The position numbers and the translations under genes were made by a program. The notes under the pieces were generated by a model, which saw only the letters and a list, made by a program, of their open reading frames with translations, ran no database searches and had not been told where the DNA came from. Shown piece by piece: positions 7,865 through 15,874 of a stretch of 60,392 nucleotides of DNA; positions within the stretch are counted from its first letter, which is position 1; the number at the start of each line of letters is the position of its first letter. Origin of the DNA: JAHBNG01 sp039028975. Lineage in GTDB: Bacteria > Chloroflexota > Anaerolineae > Caldilineales > Caldilineaceae. Location of the stretch: contig JBCCHB010000104.1 of the NCBI GenBank assembly GCA_039028975.1, positions 1 to 60,392 of the forward strand, read 5' to 3'.

Positions 7865-8617
7865 ATGGATATGAGTCAATGCAAAAGTGATACGGACATA
7901 GTTATTTTTGTCTACGGTGCAATGTTATCATTACGTTCTCAATTACAGGCCAAGATTGTTTTAAAAGTCATTTCGGTCGTTTCATTTGTCATCGCATTTA
8001 TTTGGTTCGTTGTCGAACCAGGTTTCGAGCCGATCCTGGCATTTCTGGGAGGAACCGCAGCCCTAATATCCTCTTTTGTTGATTCTGGTCAACAAAGTAA
8101 CGACGATGAAACAAGCTCTAATTTGGTGAATCAAACGGTTCGGCATGACAAACAGTATGATTATTTGACATCATCGCTACACAAAAAACCAGTCGAAAGA
8201 CCCAAAATCAAGTATAGGCCCACTCAAGATAAGGTAGTGGAAGATAAGCTTTACGATGCATTCATATCGCTAAGAAACCTATCATTCATTATTCTAATAT
8301 TCTCTTTATTCATGGTATGCGTTTTGACAGCAATGATGATTGCCCGGCTAGATGGCATACCGCTGATTGGATTCATCTGGCTAGTGACCATATTTAGCAT
8401 CTTTATATTCATGATGAAGACTCTTTATCGACGAATATCTGTTACGGGTTATTATGGCAAGATAAAGCTTGTTGACACACGAGAAACCATAAAACATTCA
8501 CTACAAAAACGAACCTGGGGAAACGTATTCACTAACATTTATATGGAGGCAGTCATTTCCTTTTTGCTCAAAACTAAGAAAAGGGAAGCTGATAAGCTTA
8601 TGGGCTGGTTTGGATAG
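7865..8617 (+). CDS. Four-helix membrane protein, partner of the caspase-like protease
   Basis: 250 aa with four predicted membrane helices in two pairs: about residues 31-50 and 55-72, then 139-160 and 165-186. A polar region of about 65 residues lies between the pairs and a charged tail of about 60 residues follows. The turn EPGFEPILAFLGG after the first helix recurs in membrane-anchored proteins near bacterial conflict systems (recalled pattern, not searched). The gene ends 37 nt before the protease start at 8655, so the two are probably co-transcribed. A plausible role is membrane effector or anchor controlled by the protease; no direct proof. It is not a gasdermin by sequence. Confidence 0.7.
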   Translation: MDMSQCKSDTDIVIFVYGAMLSLRSQLQAKIVLKVISVVSFVIAFIWFVVEPGFEPILAFLGGTAALISSFVDSGQQSNDDETSSNLVNQTVRHDKQYDYLTSSLHKKPVERPKIKYRPTQDKVVEDKLYDAFISLRNLSFIILIFSLFMVCVLTAMMIARLDGIPLIGFIWLVTIFSIFIFMMKTLYRRISVTGYYGKIKLVDTRETIKHSLQKRTWGNVFTNIYMEAVISFLLKTKKREADKLMGWFG

Positions 8618-8654
8618 AGCCAGCAGTAGGCAGTTTGTTAGGGAGAATTGGATT

Positions 8655-10040
8655 ATGGACAGTTTCGGCAATCAAGAATTGTTATATTTTAATGGCATTA
8701 ATGGTTTTACTGGTGAATATGGATTACCACCCATGTCATACGAAGAATTTGGGGAATTTATACGAAATGAACGGCCACCTCAAAATTTGGGCGACCTTAA
8801 GTTGCGACGTCAGTTAATTGCCAAAGAGAACCTTTATACAAAGGAAGGGGTAGATCCTAAAAAATTATCAGAAGCAGGCTGGGGTATTATTTTTGCTCAT
8901 GACGGTGATCCAAAGATTAAGGAAGCCCTCACCCCCCTTCTTGACCTGCGTTCCCAACAGGCTGGACAATATTTCAAGATTTATGATGGGAACGATGGAT
9001 ACCGACCTAATGAAACAAAAACCAGATTTCTTGCTAGGCATGGAGGTGGCCCTGGCCCAGCAGATCCCGAAAAGGTTCCGTATTACCTGCTGATTGTCGG
9101 CACTCCAGAGGCTATACCCTATCAATTTCAATATTTATTGGATGTACAGTACGCTGTTGGCCGAATTAGTTTTGATACAGTACAAGAATATGAGAATTAT
9201 GCCAAGAGTGTAGTTGCTGCTGAAACAAATGGGATACGAGGTCCAGAACGTTGCTGTTTTTTTGGTACGTCCAACCAAGATGATCGAGCTACGAATTTCA
9301 GTGCAACTCACCTGGTTCAGCCTTTATACAAGGAATTTTCTGGAAATAATCCTACTTGGGAGTCTGAATCCTTCATAGGTACACGGGCTACCAAAACAAA
9401 GCTTAAAGAACTTCTTGGAGGAAAGCAGGCACCTGCCCTTTTGTTTACTGCTACTCACGGTATGGGATTCCCTAAAGAGCATTCTCTTCAGGCCAGCCAT
9501 CAAGGTGCTTTATTATGTCAAAATTGGCCAGGACCAAAAAAGTGGCAACAACCGATCCCACAAGATTTTTACTTTTCAGAAGATGATGTGATCAGTGATG
9601 CAAATATGCTTGGACTTATAATGTTTTGTTTTGCATGTTATTCGGCTGGTACCCCTCTCTATAATGATTTTGACCGAAATCAGAACGAGCCCATTGCGTC
9701 ATCTCCGTTTATTGCAGGTTTGCCAAAAAAAATTCTGGGGAATACAAGTGCTGCTTTAGCTTTTGTTGGTCACATAGAACGAGCTTGGTCATACTCATTT
9801 CTTTGGCCTGGTGTTGGCGAACACACTATTGTCTTTCAGGATGTATTGAAGCGCCTCATTGATGGTCATCCGATTGGATCGGCAATGGAGCCAATTAATC
9901 AACGTTATGCAGAACTTGCAACTGTCACAGATTATTTGAACTCCGAAGATATTGACGATAATATTGGCGTATGGACAGCAAAAAACGACTCGCGTAACTA
10001 TATTATCATCGGTGATCCTGCCGTGCGTGTATCTAGTTGA
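8655..10040 (+). CDS. C25/caspase-fold cysteine protease-like protein
   Basis: 461 aa from the ATG at 8655, which has a ribosome site (AGGGAG 9 nt upstream); the frame also contains an earlier start at 8610. The caspase-haemoglobinase fold is shown by a strand plus His (LLFTATHGMGF, His268), a strand plus Cys (LIMFCFACYSAGTP, Cys328) and the terminal motif IIGDPAVRV seen at the end of gingipain-like C25 domains. The N-terminal 140 residues have no recognised domain. There is no signal peptide, so it acts in the cytosol, probably on or with the membrane protein encoded just upstream. Substrate unknown. Confidence 0.75.
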   Translation: MDSFGNQELLYFNGINGFTGEYGLPPMSYEEFGEFIRNERPPQNLGDLKLRRQLIAKENLYTKEGVDPKKLSEAGWGIIFAHDGDPKIKEALTPLLDLRSQQAGQYFKIYDGNDGYRPNETKTRFLARHGGGPGPADPEKVPYYLLIVGTPEAIPYQFQYLLDVQYAVGRISFDTVQEYENYAKSVVAAETNGIRGPERCCFFGTSNQDDRATNFSATHLVQPLYKEFSGNNPTWESESFIGTRATKTKLKELLGGKQAPALLFTATHGMGFPKEHSLQASHQGALLCQNWPGPKKWQQPIPQDFYFSEDDVISDANMLGLIMFCFACYSAGTPLYNDFDRNQNEPIASSPFIAGLPKKILGNTSAALAFVGHIERAWSYSFLWPGVGEHTIVFQDVLKRLIDGHPIGSAMEPINQRYAELATVTDYLNSEDIDDNIGVWTAKNDSRNYIIIGDPAVRVSS

Positions 10041-10133
10041 GGTGTAACAGAGAATATGTCCACTTGCTCTGATTTGACACTGCAATCAACAGACCATGAC
10101 TGATATAAAGTAAAAATCTCACTCCTTACCAGT

Positions 10134-10664
10134 CTAATTTGGCGCAATCAGATCTGTTACATTGGCAATTGCGCAATTTATGGCATCGCTAGGCTTCAAA
10201 GTAGGATCATGGCAGACCAAATTAGTTAATTCCTCAAATAGAAGCCTGACACCAACCATGTCAATAGGAAGGTGATATGCAAAAATCTGGGAAGCCCCCG
10301 TTTTTTTACGAATATCATCAATTTCAGAGCGAAAATGTAAATCATCGCCACAAGAATTCAAGATGATGAATTGCCCTTTGAAATTATCATGTTGTTCGTT
10401 TAAATCCTTAAGTATGCCCTCATTCAAGCCAGAATTGTGCCCAGCAACGAATACAGTGTTAACTGATGCTTGAGCTAAAGCTTCGATATTTGGGTAAGTC
10501 TCTATTTTTTTTTCTTGTGCATATTTTTCGATTTGTATCCCTGCTTGTATTTGTCTATCATCCAATCTGCGCAAATCTATCCATACTGCCATATTCCATT
10601 TACCATCGGCTCCCATTAGAGGTTGTTCATTAATTAAGTTTCGAATCGTATCTGTGAGGACCAT
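10134..10664 (-). CDS. Small caspase-fold (CHAT-like) protein with intact His-Cys pair
   Basis: 176 aa with a good ribosome site (AGGAGA). The core shows the caspase-fold dyad: VFVAGHNSG (His76) and FIILNSCGDD (Cys105). There is no signal peptide, adaptor domain or repeat. Its segments GKWNMAVWIDL and TGASQIFAY line up with the C-terminal domain of the next gene on the same strand (GNWNLTLIIDE and TGVRGVFAY), so the two are paralogous domains. The two genes are 32 nt apart, with the larger one upstream, and form an operon. Likely a minimal protease; the partner may be substrate, regulator or decoy. Confidence 0.65.
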   Translation of the reverse strand: MVLTDTIRNLINEQPLMGADGKWNMAVWIDLRRLDDRQIQAGIQIEKYAQEKKIETYPNIEALAQASVNTVFVAGHNSGLNEGILKDLNEQHDNFKGQFIILNSCGDDLHFRSEIDDIRKKTGASQIFAYHLPIDMVGVRLLFEELTNLVCHDPTLKPSDAINCAIANVTDLIAPN

Positions 10665-10696
10665 TTCTGATTCTTCTCCTAATTGTGTTCACTGAC

Positions 10697-12661
10697 TCAA
10701 ATCATAGTCATACTTTTATCTAACAACATCGATATATACGAAAGCCCAGTCTGTAGCGCACGTAGATTATCTTTCTGAATATCAGTTAAATCGTCCCTTC
10801 CTAAAGTAGAATTTATTGCCTCATGGAGTAAGGGTGAAAAACCTTTACTGATTGCTTCGTCTGACTTAGCAAGCTCAATAAATTCATCAAGCACAATTTC
10901 TAGGGTCTCCAGCATCACCATCCCATCATATGCGAAAACGCCGCGGACTCCAGTGCTAGTAATGAACGAACTATCGAAGCGGCGTTGTTCATCATGATCC
11001 ACTGCTAGTATTGCTACATAACATTCCTGAAGGTGTTCAACACTAGTCGCTATAGGCAAGGATGATCTAGAATTTGTATCGAAGGGGGGGATAAAGTCAC
11101 TTTGTTGATTTGCTGAAATATAAAGAGCATTGGAACATCCATCCTCATCGAATTTATTTTGTGTAACAATCCCATTATTATCAGCTAGAGACTTTAGCTG
11201 CGCCAGGCGTTCTGAACTTGCAGGGCCGAATGAATCTTCATCAATTATCAGCGTCAGATTCCAGTTCCCATTGTTGTCCAATACAGGACGTTGGCCCTCA
11301 AGATTAGCTAGTGCAATTATTGGATCATCATCTAGTGAAACATTTTTGACGCCTCGAGTTTTCGCAATCATAGCTAATCCATGCGCGATTCCACGTCGAA
11401 GTTCTCGCTCTGCCTTGTTCGATGTTAGCCCGGTAACGAAAACTAGATTTTCTTGTTTCTCGGAGAATAGAAATTCAAAAACATCTGTAAAGTCAGGAAA
11501 CTCATATTGTAATTCCAGGTTGTAAAGATGTTGTAGACAATAATCTCCGACCGCACATTTTATTTCGACATTTAGATCTGTTAGAGATATACCCTCAAAA
11601 ACCCTAAATTCTCGCCCACGTTGTACTAACAAATACCCATTTAACTCATCGACATAAATAGCGGGGTACCCCTTCATTGTCATGGCCGCAACGCCCAGTC
11701 GATTTCGCAGCCAGTAATCAATTGAAAACGATTTTCCCATAAATGCCCACATGCCATTTGCATTTGTCTTACCTATAGCATCAAGGAAGTTTAGTATTTG
11801 TTGAGCGCCTATATTATCATCGTTAGCGAAGAACGTCCGTCCAAATTCCGATACTGCATCAAATTCTACGTCAATAATTTCACCTTTTTTTGTATGCCAG
11901 AGCGTGAGTTTATCGCCCCACTCTGTTGTACCAGGTGTAACGTCAGTACCATTTTCCCATAATGCGTGGAAAAATTTTTCCTCTGAGCCAACTTCATAAT
12001 TTAATGCACGATTGTTGTAGCCAAATATGTCTAGGTCTGACAGATAGAGTTCTGGTAATGATTTTCTTTGTGTTGGTGTTAGGCTCAGAAGATTTAGAAG
12101 AAGAAATGTTTCTATTTCGTTCCCAGAAAGTTCTTGATAATTTGCTTGACCTCCCCCCCGTAGCTCAAGCAAATTATCAAGAGCTTCCAGGTCTCCAGAA
12201 CTTATACGGGGCCTAAGTAGCTCATACGCATGAGCTATATCTTCATCTACCCAAAAAGGTTGTGGGTAAGCGCTATTAGGTGAGAAAAAATCGTATTCAC
12301 TAATATCGTATTCGCTAATATACATGTCAACTAGCACTACTCTTTTGGTCGTATCATATCTTACACTGTTATCTAGTTGTGATTGTAAAAGTTGTTCCAA
12401 AGCCCTTGAGGTTCCAGTTCTTGCACTAAGGTTGACTAACTCTGGAGATAATCCATTAACCGTAAAAGAGCGACCACCATAGGTAATCATATTACCTGCT
12501 ACCGACCCTCCAACCACCCTAGTACCGGAAGATATTGTCCGTAAAATTTGTCGAATCAGGGAAGCTTGTTGGGTAGGCGATGCGTAAGCAGGTGCAAAAA
12601 AAATTACTGTCAAAATTAAGGTGATGCTAATTATTGTAATTCGTAGGAAATATCTCAACAT
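10697..12661 (-). CDS. Exported protein with pseudo-caspase C-terminal domain
   Basis: 654 aa from the ATG at 12661 (GGAAG ribosome site; a GTG lies two codons earlier). The first ~27 residues are a signal peptide ending APAYA-S, so the protein is exported. The middle 400 residues match nothing I know. The last ~180 residues align with the small caspase-fold neighbour: GNWNLTLIID, then a strand where His is replaced (LYISANQQ), then AILAVDHDE where Cys is replaced, then VFAYDGMVMLE. The catalytic pair is therefore lost. An exported inactive relative beside an active-looking cytosolic one suggests a sensor, decoy or inhibitor arrangement. Function unknown. Confidence 0.65.
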   Translation of the reverse strand: MLRYFLRITIISITLILTVIFFAPAYASPTQQASLIRQILRTISSGTRVVGGSVAGNMITYGGRSFTVNGLSPELVNLSARTGTSRALEQLLQSQLDNSVRYDTTKRVVLVDMYISEYDISEYDFFSPNSAYPQPFWVDEDIAHAYELLRPRISSGDLEALDNLLELRGGGQANYQELSGNEIETFLLLNLLSLTPTQRKSLPELYLSDLDIFGYNNRALNYEVGSEEKFFHALWENGTDVTPGTTEWGDKLTLWHTKKGEIIDVEFDAVSEFGRTFFANDDNIGAQQILNFLDAIGKTNANGMWAFMGKSFSIDYWLRNRLGVAAMTMKGYPAIYVDELNGYLLVQRGREFRVFEGISLTDLNVEIKCAVGDYCLQHLYNLELQYEFPDFTDVFEFLFSEKQENLVFVTGLTSNKAERELRRGIAHGLAMIAKTRGVKNVSLDDDPIIALANLEGQRPVLDNNGNWNLTLIIDEDSFGPASSERLAQLKSLADNNGIVTQNKFDEDGCSNALYISANQQSDFIPPFDTNSRSSLPIATSVEHLQECYVAILAVDHDEQRRFDSSFITSTGVRGVFAYDGMVMLETLEIVLDEFIELAKSDEAISKGFSPLLHEAINSTLGRDDLTDIQKDNLRALQTGLSYISMLLDKSMTMI

Positions 12662-13489
12662 TATCACTTCCTTATTATTTTACTGAGGAAAATAAAATTA
12701 ATAAATCAAACTGCGTCTCATCGAACGATTGTTAAACAATCCCCTATGTGTGTTGGGTTACTCTTCCTAATTGATTTTATCATATGAAACCTTCCGGGTA
12801 ATTCTGTAAGTTGTTGGTCGCGCACAATGATTGAGGAAGACAATACAAGGTGTGCTGAGAGTGTTCCTAGTGGCTGATAACACCCATATGACAGATAGTC
12901 GTATGAAGACATTTACACTGAAACTAATCAGAAGATTGTTATTGTACGAGTGCTTAGATTTGGGCAAGCATTTGTCGGTTGCTTTCTAACCCCAGGTCCT
13001 GGACGTTTTATTTTAATTCCACAACAATGATCATTTGTTCCTCAGCGTTTACCGTTTTTGCGATGTTGAATCGCTCAATATGGTATTTCAGTTGGTAATT
13101 GCTTCATTTTTGCAAACTATTTGTACCAAAAGTAACCCTTCAGCCACCCTAAAATTAAATCGATATAAAGTCTAATAAGAATCAGTAGATCGCAATCCAA
13201 CCTCTTCACGAGGTGGCGGAGTCGAGATTCTTCGCTAGGCATGTACCGAATAGCTTGGTAACCCAAGCCATAACACGGTTTTGTCTCACGGAAATAGTGG
13301 TGGCTCAGAATGATATTGCGATCTACTAAGTATAGTATCTATAGACGTAAAAGCCTGTCTATTTCTTTCACAAAGGACTTCCTGTCGTAACAGGCTCAAC
13401 TGGCACGTAGTAAATACTGAAGTGCGTTTCGTGAGAATGCTATCGATAGGACCAGCGGGCTTAGATGGACAGAAGCCTACACTTTTAGA
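12662..13489. other. Gene-free AT-rich stretch upstream of the caspase-fold operon
   Basis: No credible frame on either strand. The right half holds a 13-bp inverted repeat with internal hairpins (see 13184-13327) and a small hairpin CCTGT-CGTA-ACAGG near 13392. The left part should contain the promoter of the minus-strand operon; I could not assign -35 and -10 boxes with confidence. Confidence 0.5.
13184..13327. repeat. 13-bp inverted repeat enclosing a structured ~118-nt segment
   Basis: AGTAGATCGCAAT (13184-13196) is perfectly complementary to 13315-13327. The enclosed segment has further local hairpins: CCTC/GAGG at the left, and GCTTGG-TAAC-CCAAGC at 13253-13268. It could be a structured RNA closed by a basal stem or the ends of a small mobile element. 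No target-site duplication was found and no reverse transcriptase is nearby. Confidence 0.4.
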
Positions 13490-13985
13490 TTTGTTTTGAG
13501 GGTTGAAAGCGTAGGTTCTTGTTCGAATCGGCTTAGGAGTCCTTCGTCGGTGAAGTATGTGCCATTGGGTAGCACATGCTTGTATGGGAGTAGCGAGATG
13601 TGTGACAGGTTTTCATCGTCGGTGGTTTCTCACCGCTGCCGCAAGTTTTCAACGATGCTGTCTATTTTGATGGTGTTCCAGTAGAGTACGGCGTTGGAAA
13701 CAAGGCTGAGACAACTGGCCTTGTTCATGATTTCTTCGTAATTTCCGGTCGTGAACTCTACCTGGTCTGCAAAGAAAATCCGCTGTGGTAATTTATGACG
13801 ATACTCTCCTTTGTTGAGCTGTAGCTGGACGGTTCGACGTAAATCCGGATCGGTGAGATAGCGCAGAATATATTCTGTTTTGATGATACGCCCCAAATGA
13901 GTGAATGCTTTAGATAGACGGTCTGATGGGTAACTGCTGGTTAGGCGCTGTACGATAACATGAACAGGAGCAGTTCGTTGTTCCA
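13490..13985 (-). pseudogene. tnpA: Tn3-family transposase C-terminal relic
   Basis: A minus-strand frame matches the end of Tn3 transposases: SSYPSDRLSKAF, LGRIIKTEYILRYLTD, VQLQLNKGEYRHKLP, then TGNYEEIMNKASCLSLVSNA and LYWNTIKI. After VENLRQR a TGA (about 13628) interrupts, but the same frame continues with LPNGTYFTDEGLLSRFEQ, the usual terminus. The N-terminal ~800 residues including the first two catalytic acidic residues are missing. It is therefore a dead relic carrying a nonsense mutation; no 38-bp Tn3 ends were recognised. Confidence 0.85.
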
Positions 13986-14003
13986 GCGAGGTTATGGTTG
14001 ATA

Positions 14004-14237
14004 TTAGATGTCTTCCTTTTCGGAGGCTATCCTCAGTGATTTATCAAGCGTGGCTACCTGAAATTGACGCCGCAAAGCCAATTCTAGGTAACAGGCATCG
14101 TAGGTTGTCAGACGGTAGGTAGTCATCACGGGGACCATACGCTCGATCTCCGGGGGGGTGGCCGCCTCCGTGTCAATAGTCAAGGTCAAACATCCGATTG
14201 GCTTCAAAGGCTCCGATTTCCTGCACCGTGCTCCCAT
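14004..14237 (-). pseudogene. PIN-domain (VapC-like) toxin fragment
   Basis: The C-terminal half of a PIN domain: LTTYDACYLELALRRQFQVA then TLDKSLRIA, which matches the usual YDAxYLELA...LATxDxxL pattern. The N-terminal part with the first catalytic aspartate is absent and the residues before it (MGARCRKSEP) do not look like a natural start. The fragment abuts the Tn3 relic, so transposition may have removed the rest. No antitoxin gene is next to it. Non-functional as seen. Confidence 0.6.
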
Positions 14238-14388
14238 TCATCTGGACATCCAGACTACTGTAGCAGAATGGTGGAAAGAAAGAGATTCTTTCTGCCCTAT
14301 GAAACTTTATGGATCATACTGTTTCAACTTTCTGCATTCTCTGTCCCTCAACGGCTCATCACCATACATGATCAATGGGCTGATTTTT

Positions 14389-14448
14389 GACAGGATTTAT
14401 AGGTTCTCATGATGGATCGATGGCGACATCTTTCCATGAAATCCTGTC
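14389..14448. repeat. Short inverted repeat of the GACAGGATTT type
   Basis: GACAGGATTT (14389-14398) and its complement AAATCCTGTC (14439-14448) flank 40 nt in the gap before the WGR gene. A 7-bp hairpin (AGAAAGA/TCTTTCT) lies about 110 nt earlier. Similar words recur between genes in other bacteria; the role is unknown. Confidence 0.4.
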
Positions 14449-14493
14449 CCATCCTGACTTGCATGAAACGTTAGATAGTTGTATTGTTTCACT

Positions 14494-14730
14494 ATGCGGT
14501 ATGACACCGAAAAATGGCAGGCCAAACGGTGGGAAACGGAGCGCCGTTACTACGTGGCCGAACTGCGTCAGGATCTGTTTGGTGGCTGGTGTATTGAACG
14601 GCATTGGGGAGCACGTTACAGTCGGCAGGGAAATAGTCTGACCATCTCTGCAAACGACTACGTTCATGCGCTTGAGCTGCTTGAGGAGGTTGCCAAACGG
14701 AGACAGCTTCGGGGGTACGCCCATGCCTGA
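14494..14730 (+). CDS. WGR-domain protein
   Basis: 78 aa from the ATG at 14494. It is essentially one WGR domain: RYYVAELRQDLFGGWCIERH, then WGARYSRQGN, then a helix ALELLEEVAKRRQLRGY. The namesake W-G-R triad appears as WGAR. WGR domains bind nucleic acids in PARPs and MolR-like proteins. The last codons overlap the recombinase start (ATGCCTGA), which means translational coupling. It probably assists the recombinase or binds the attachment site; this is inference from the tight pairing. Confidence 0.75.
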   Translation: MRYDTEKWQAKRWETERRYYVAELRQDLFGGWCIERHWGARYSRQGNSLTISANDYVHALELLEEVAKRRQLRGYAHA

Positions 14731-15301
14731 TGTCCTCCATGACCAGGAAGGCCACCGCAAATACCTCAATAAGGCCGAGCGGGAAGCTTTCTTAAAAGCA
14801 GCACTCGATGAAGAACGGGAACGGCGCACTTTCTGCGAGATGTTACATTACAGCGGTGCGCGGATTTCTGAAGTGCTGGCGATCACCGCAGGCCGCATCG
14901 ATCTCGACACGCATAGCGTCACGCTGGAAAGCCTCAAAAAGCGGCAGCGGGGTATTTTCCGCATTGTTCCCCTGCCTTCTTCTTTCGTCGAACGGCTCGA
15001 TTTGGTACATGGGATTAAACAGGCACAGAAAAAGGGTAAAGAGGAGGTGTGGCTTTGGACATGCAGCCGTACCACCGCATGGCGTATTGCCAAGGGTGTG
15101 ATGCAGCGGGCCGGAGTGATAAGCAGCGCCGCCACACCCAAAGGACTACGGCACGGTTTCGGTGTCGCAGGCGTTACCCATGAAGTGCCGCTCAATATGG
15201 TGCAGAAATGGCTCGGACATACCGACATCGCCACCACCGCCATCTACGCCAATGCCATTGGTGAAGAAGAACGGCAAATTGCACAGAGAATGTGGGAGTG
15301 A
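14723..15301 (+). CDS. Tyrosine recombinase/integrase
   Basis: 192 aa from the ATG at 14723. Catalytic residues of the family are visible: Arg47 in SGARISEVLAI, a beta-hairpin lysine near LKKRQRG, the box-II motif GLRHGFGVAG (the usual first His is Lys), His166 in WLGHTDIATT, and the nucleophile Tyr175 in AIYAN. The N-terminal SAM-like core-binding domain is nearly absent, so it is shorter than typical integrases (about 300 aa) and resembles the compact plasmid recombinases. It may resolve plasmid multimers or have mediated integration of this block. Coupled to the WGR gene. Confidence 0.85.
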   Translation: MPDVLHDQEGHRKYLNKAEREAFLKAALDEERERRTFCEMLHYSGARISEVLAITAGRIDLDTHSVTLESLKKRQRGIFRIVPLPSSFVERLDLVHGIKQAQKKGKEEVWLWTCSRTTAWRIAKGVMQRAGVISSAATPKGLRHGFGVAGVTHEVPLNMVQKWLGHTDIATTAIYANAIGEEERQIAQRMWE

Positions 15302-15874
15302 AAACCCTCATCACCACGTCTTTAAATATTGTGAGGCATTAGAAAGATTTTATTCCATAAAAACGTTGTACAGTTTATTTGCAATTCTTACATACTCTAA
15401 TTGCTAACCTCTATTAGTGCTTTTGCTAGAGAAAGAAACTAGTTCGGCTTGTTATGTCAACTCCGCCTGATATGTGTGGAAAACACAGCATCAGGCATCC
15501 AAACAATTTACCGTCACGCACTGTATGCTGTGTGCCTTTTAAATTAGCCACTATATACATCCAGAGTAGGTTAGCAATTAGAGTTACATATCTTAATACC
15601 AATTTTAAAAAATTACCCAACCTCTGACACATGTCGTTCAGGCTAAGAGGTTATATTATCAGAATACCCCTATGATGATGTTTGAATGATTATTAGATGA
15701 CCGTGAATGAATATTCAGCGGAAAGGATGCGCTGTAGGGGTTTGAAGTCCAACGGTACAAAAACGCGGGAAATAACTAAAACTTCAATGTTACCCCCTCT
15801 ACAATCTATCGGCTGTAAGTTGCATGGTATCAGAGTGGTTTTATTTCGCAGATATACGCCGATCTAAAAATTAA
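15302..15874. other. Gene-free stretch holding a MITE-like element
   Basis: Apart from the 191-bp element at 15394-15584 there is nothing recognisable. The 290 nt to its right are AT-rich and should contain the promoter of the DUF2971 gene; no convincing boxes were found. Confidence 0.5.
15394..15584. mobile_element. MITE-like element, 17-bp perfect terminal repeats, 5-bp target duplication
   Basis: ACTCTAATTGCTAACCT (15394-15410) is perfectly complementary to 15568-15584. Immediately outside, TACAT occurs on both sides (15389-15393 and 15585-15589), the signature of a 5-bp target duplication. The 157-bp interior has no coding frame but contains a second imperfect hairpin (CACAGCAT/ATGCTGTG). 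It is too short to encode a transposase, so it would be mobilised in trans. The transposase family is not identified; a 5-bp duplication fits several families including Tn3, but the ends are not Tn3-like. Confidence 0.7.

Noticed and set aside
7865..10040. Bacterial gasdermin-protease system
   Set aside because: The 250-aa partner has four membrane helices and no gasdermin-like beta pattern or cleavable C-terminal tail, so the label would mislead.
13184..13327. Retron non-coding RNA
   Set aside because: The inverted repeat and size would fit, but there is no reverse transcriptase gene nearby; kept only as a structured element.
13505..13530. TTCGAATC word suggesting a tRNA T-arm
   Set aside because: No acceptor or anticodon arms can be drawn around it and it lies inside the Tn3 transposase relic.
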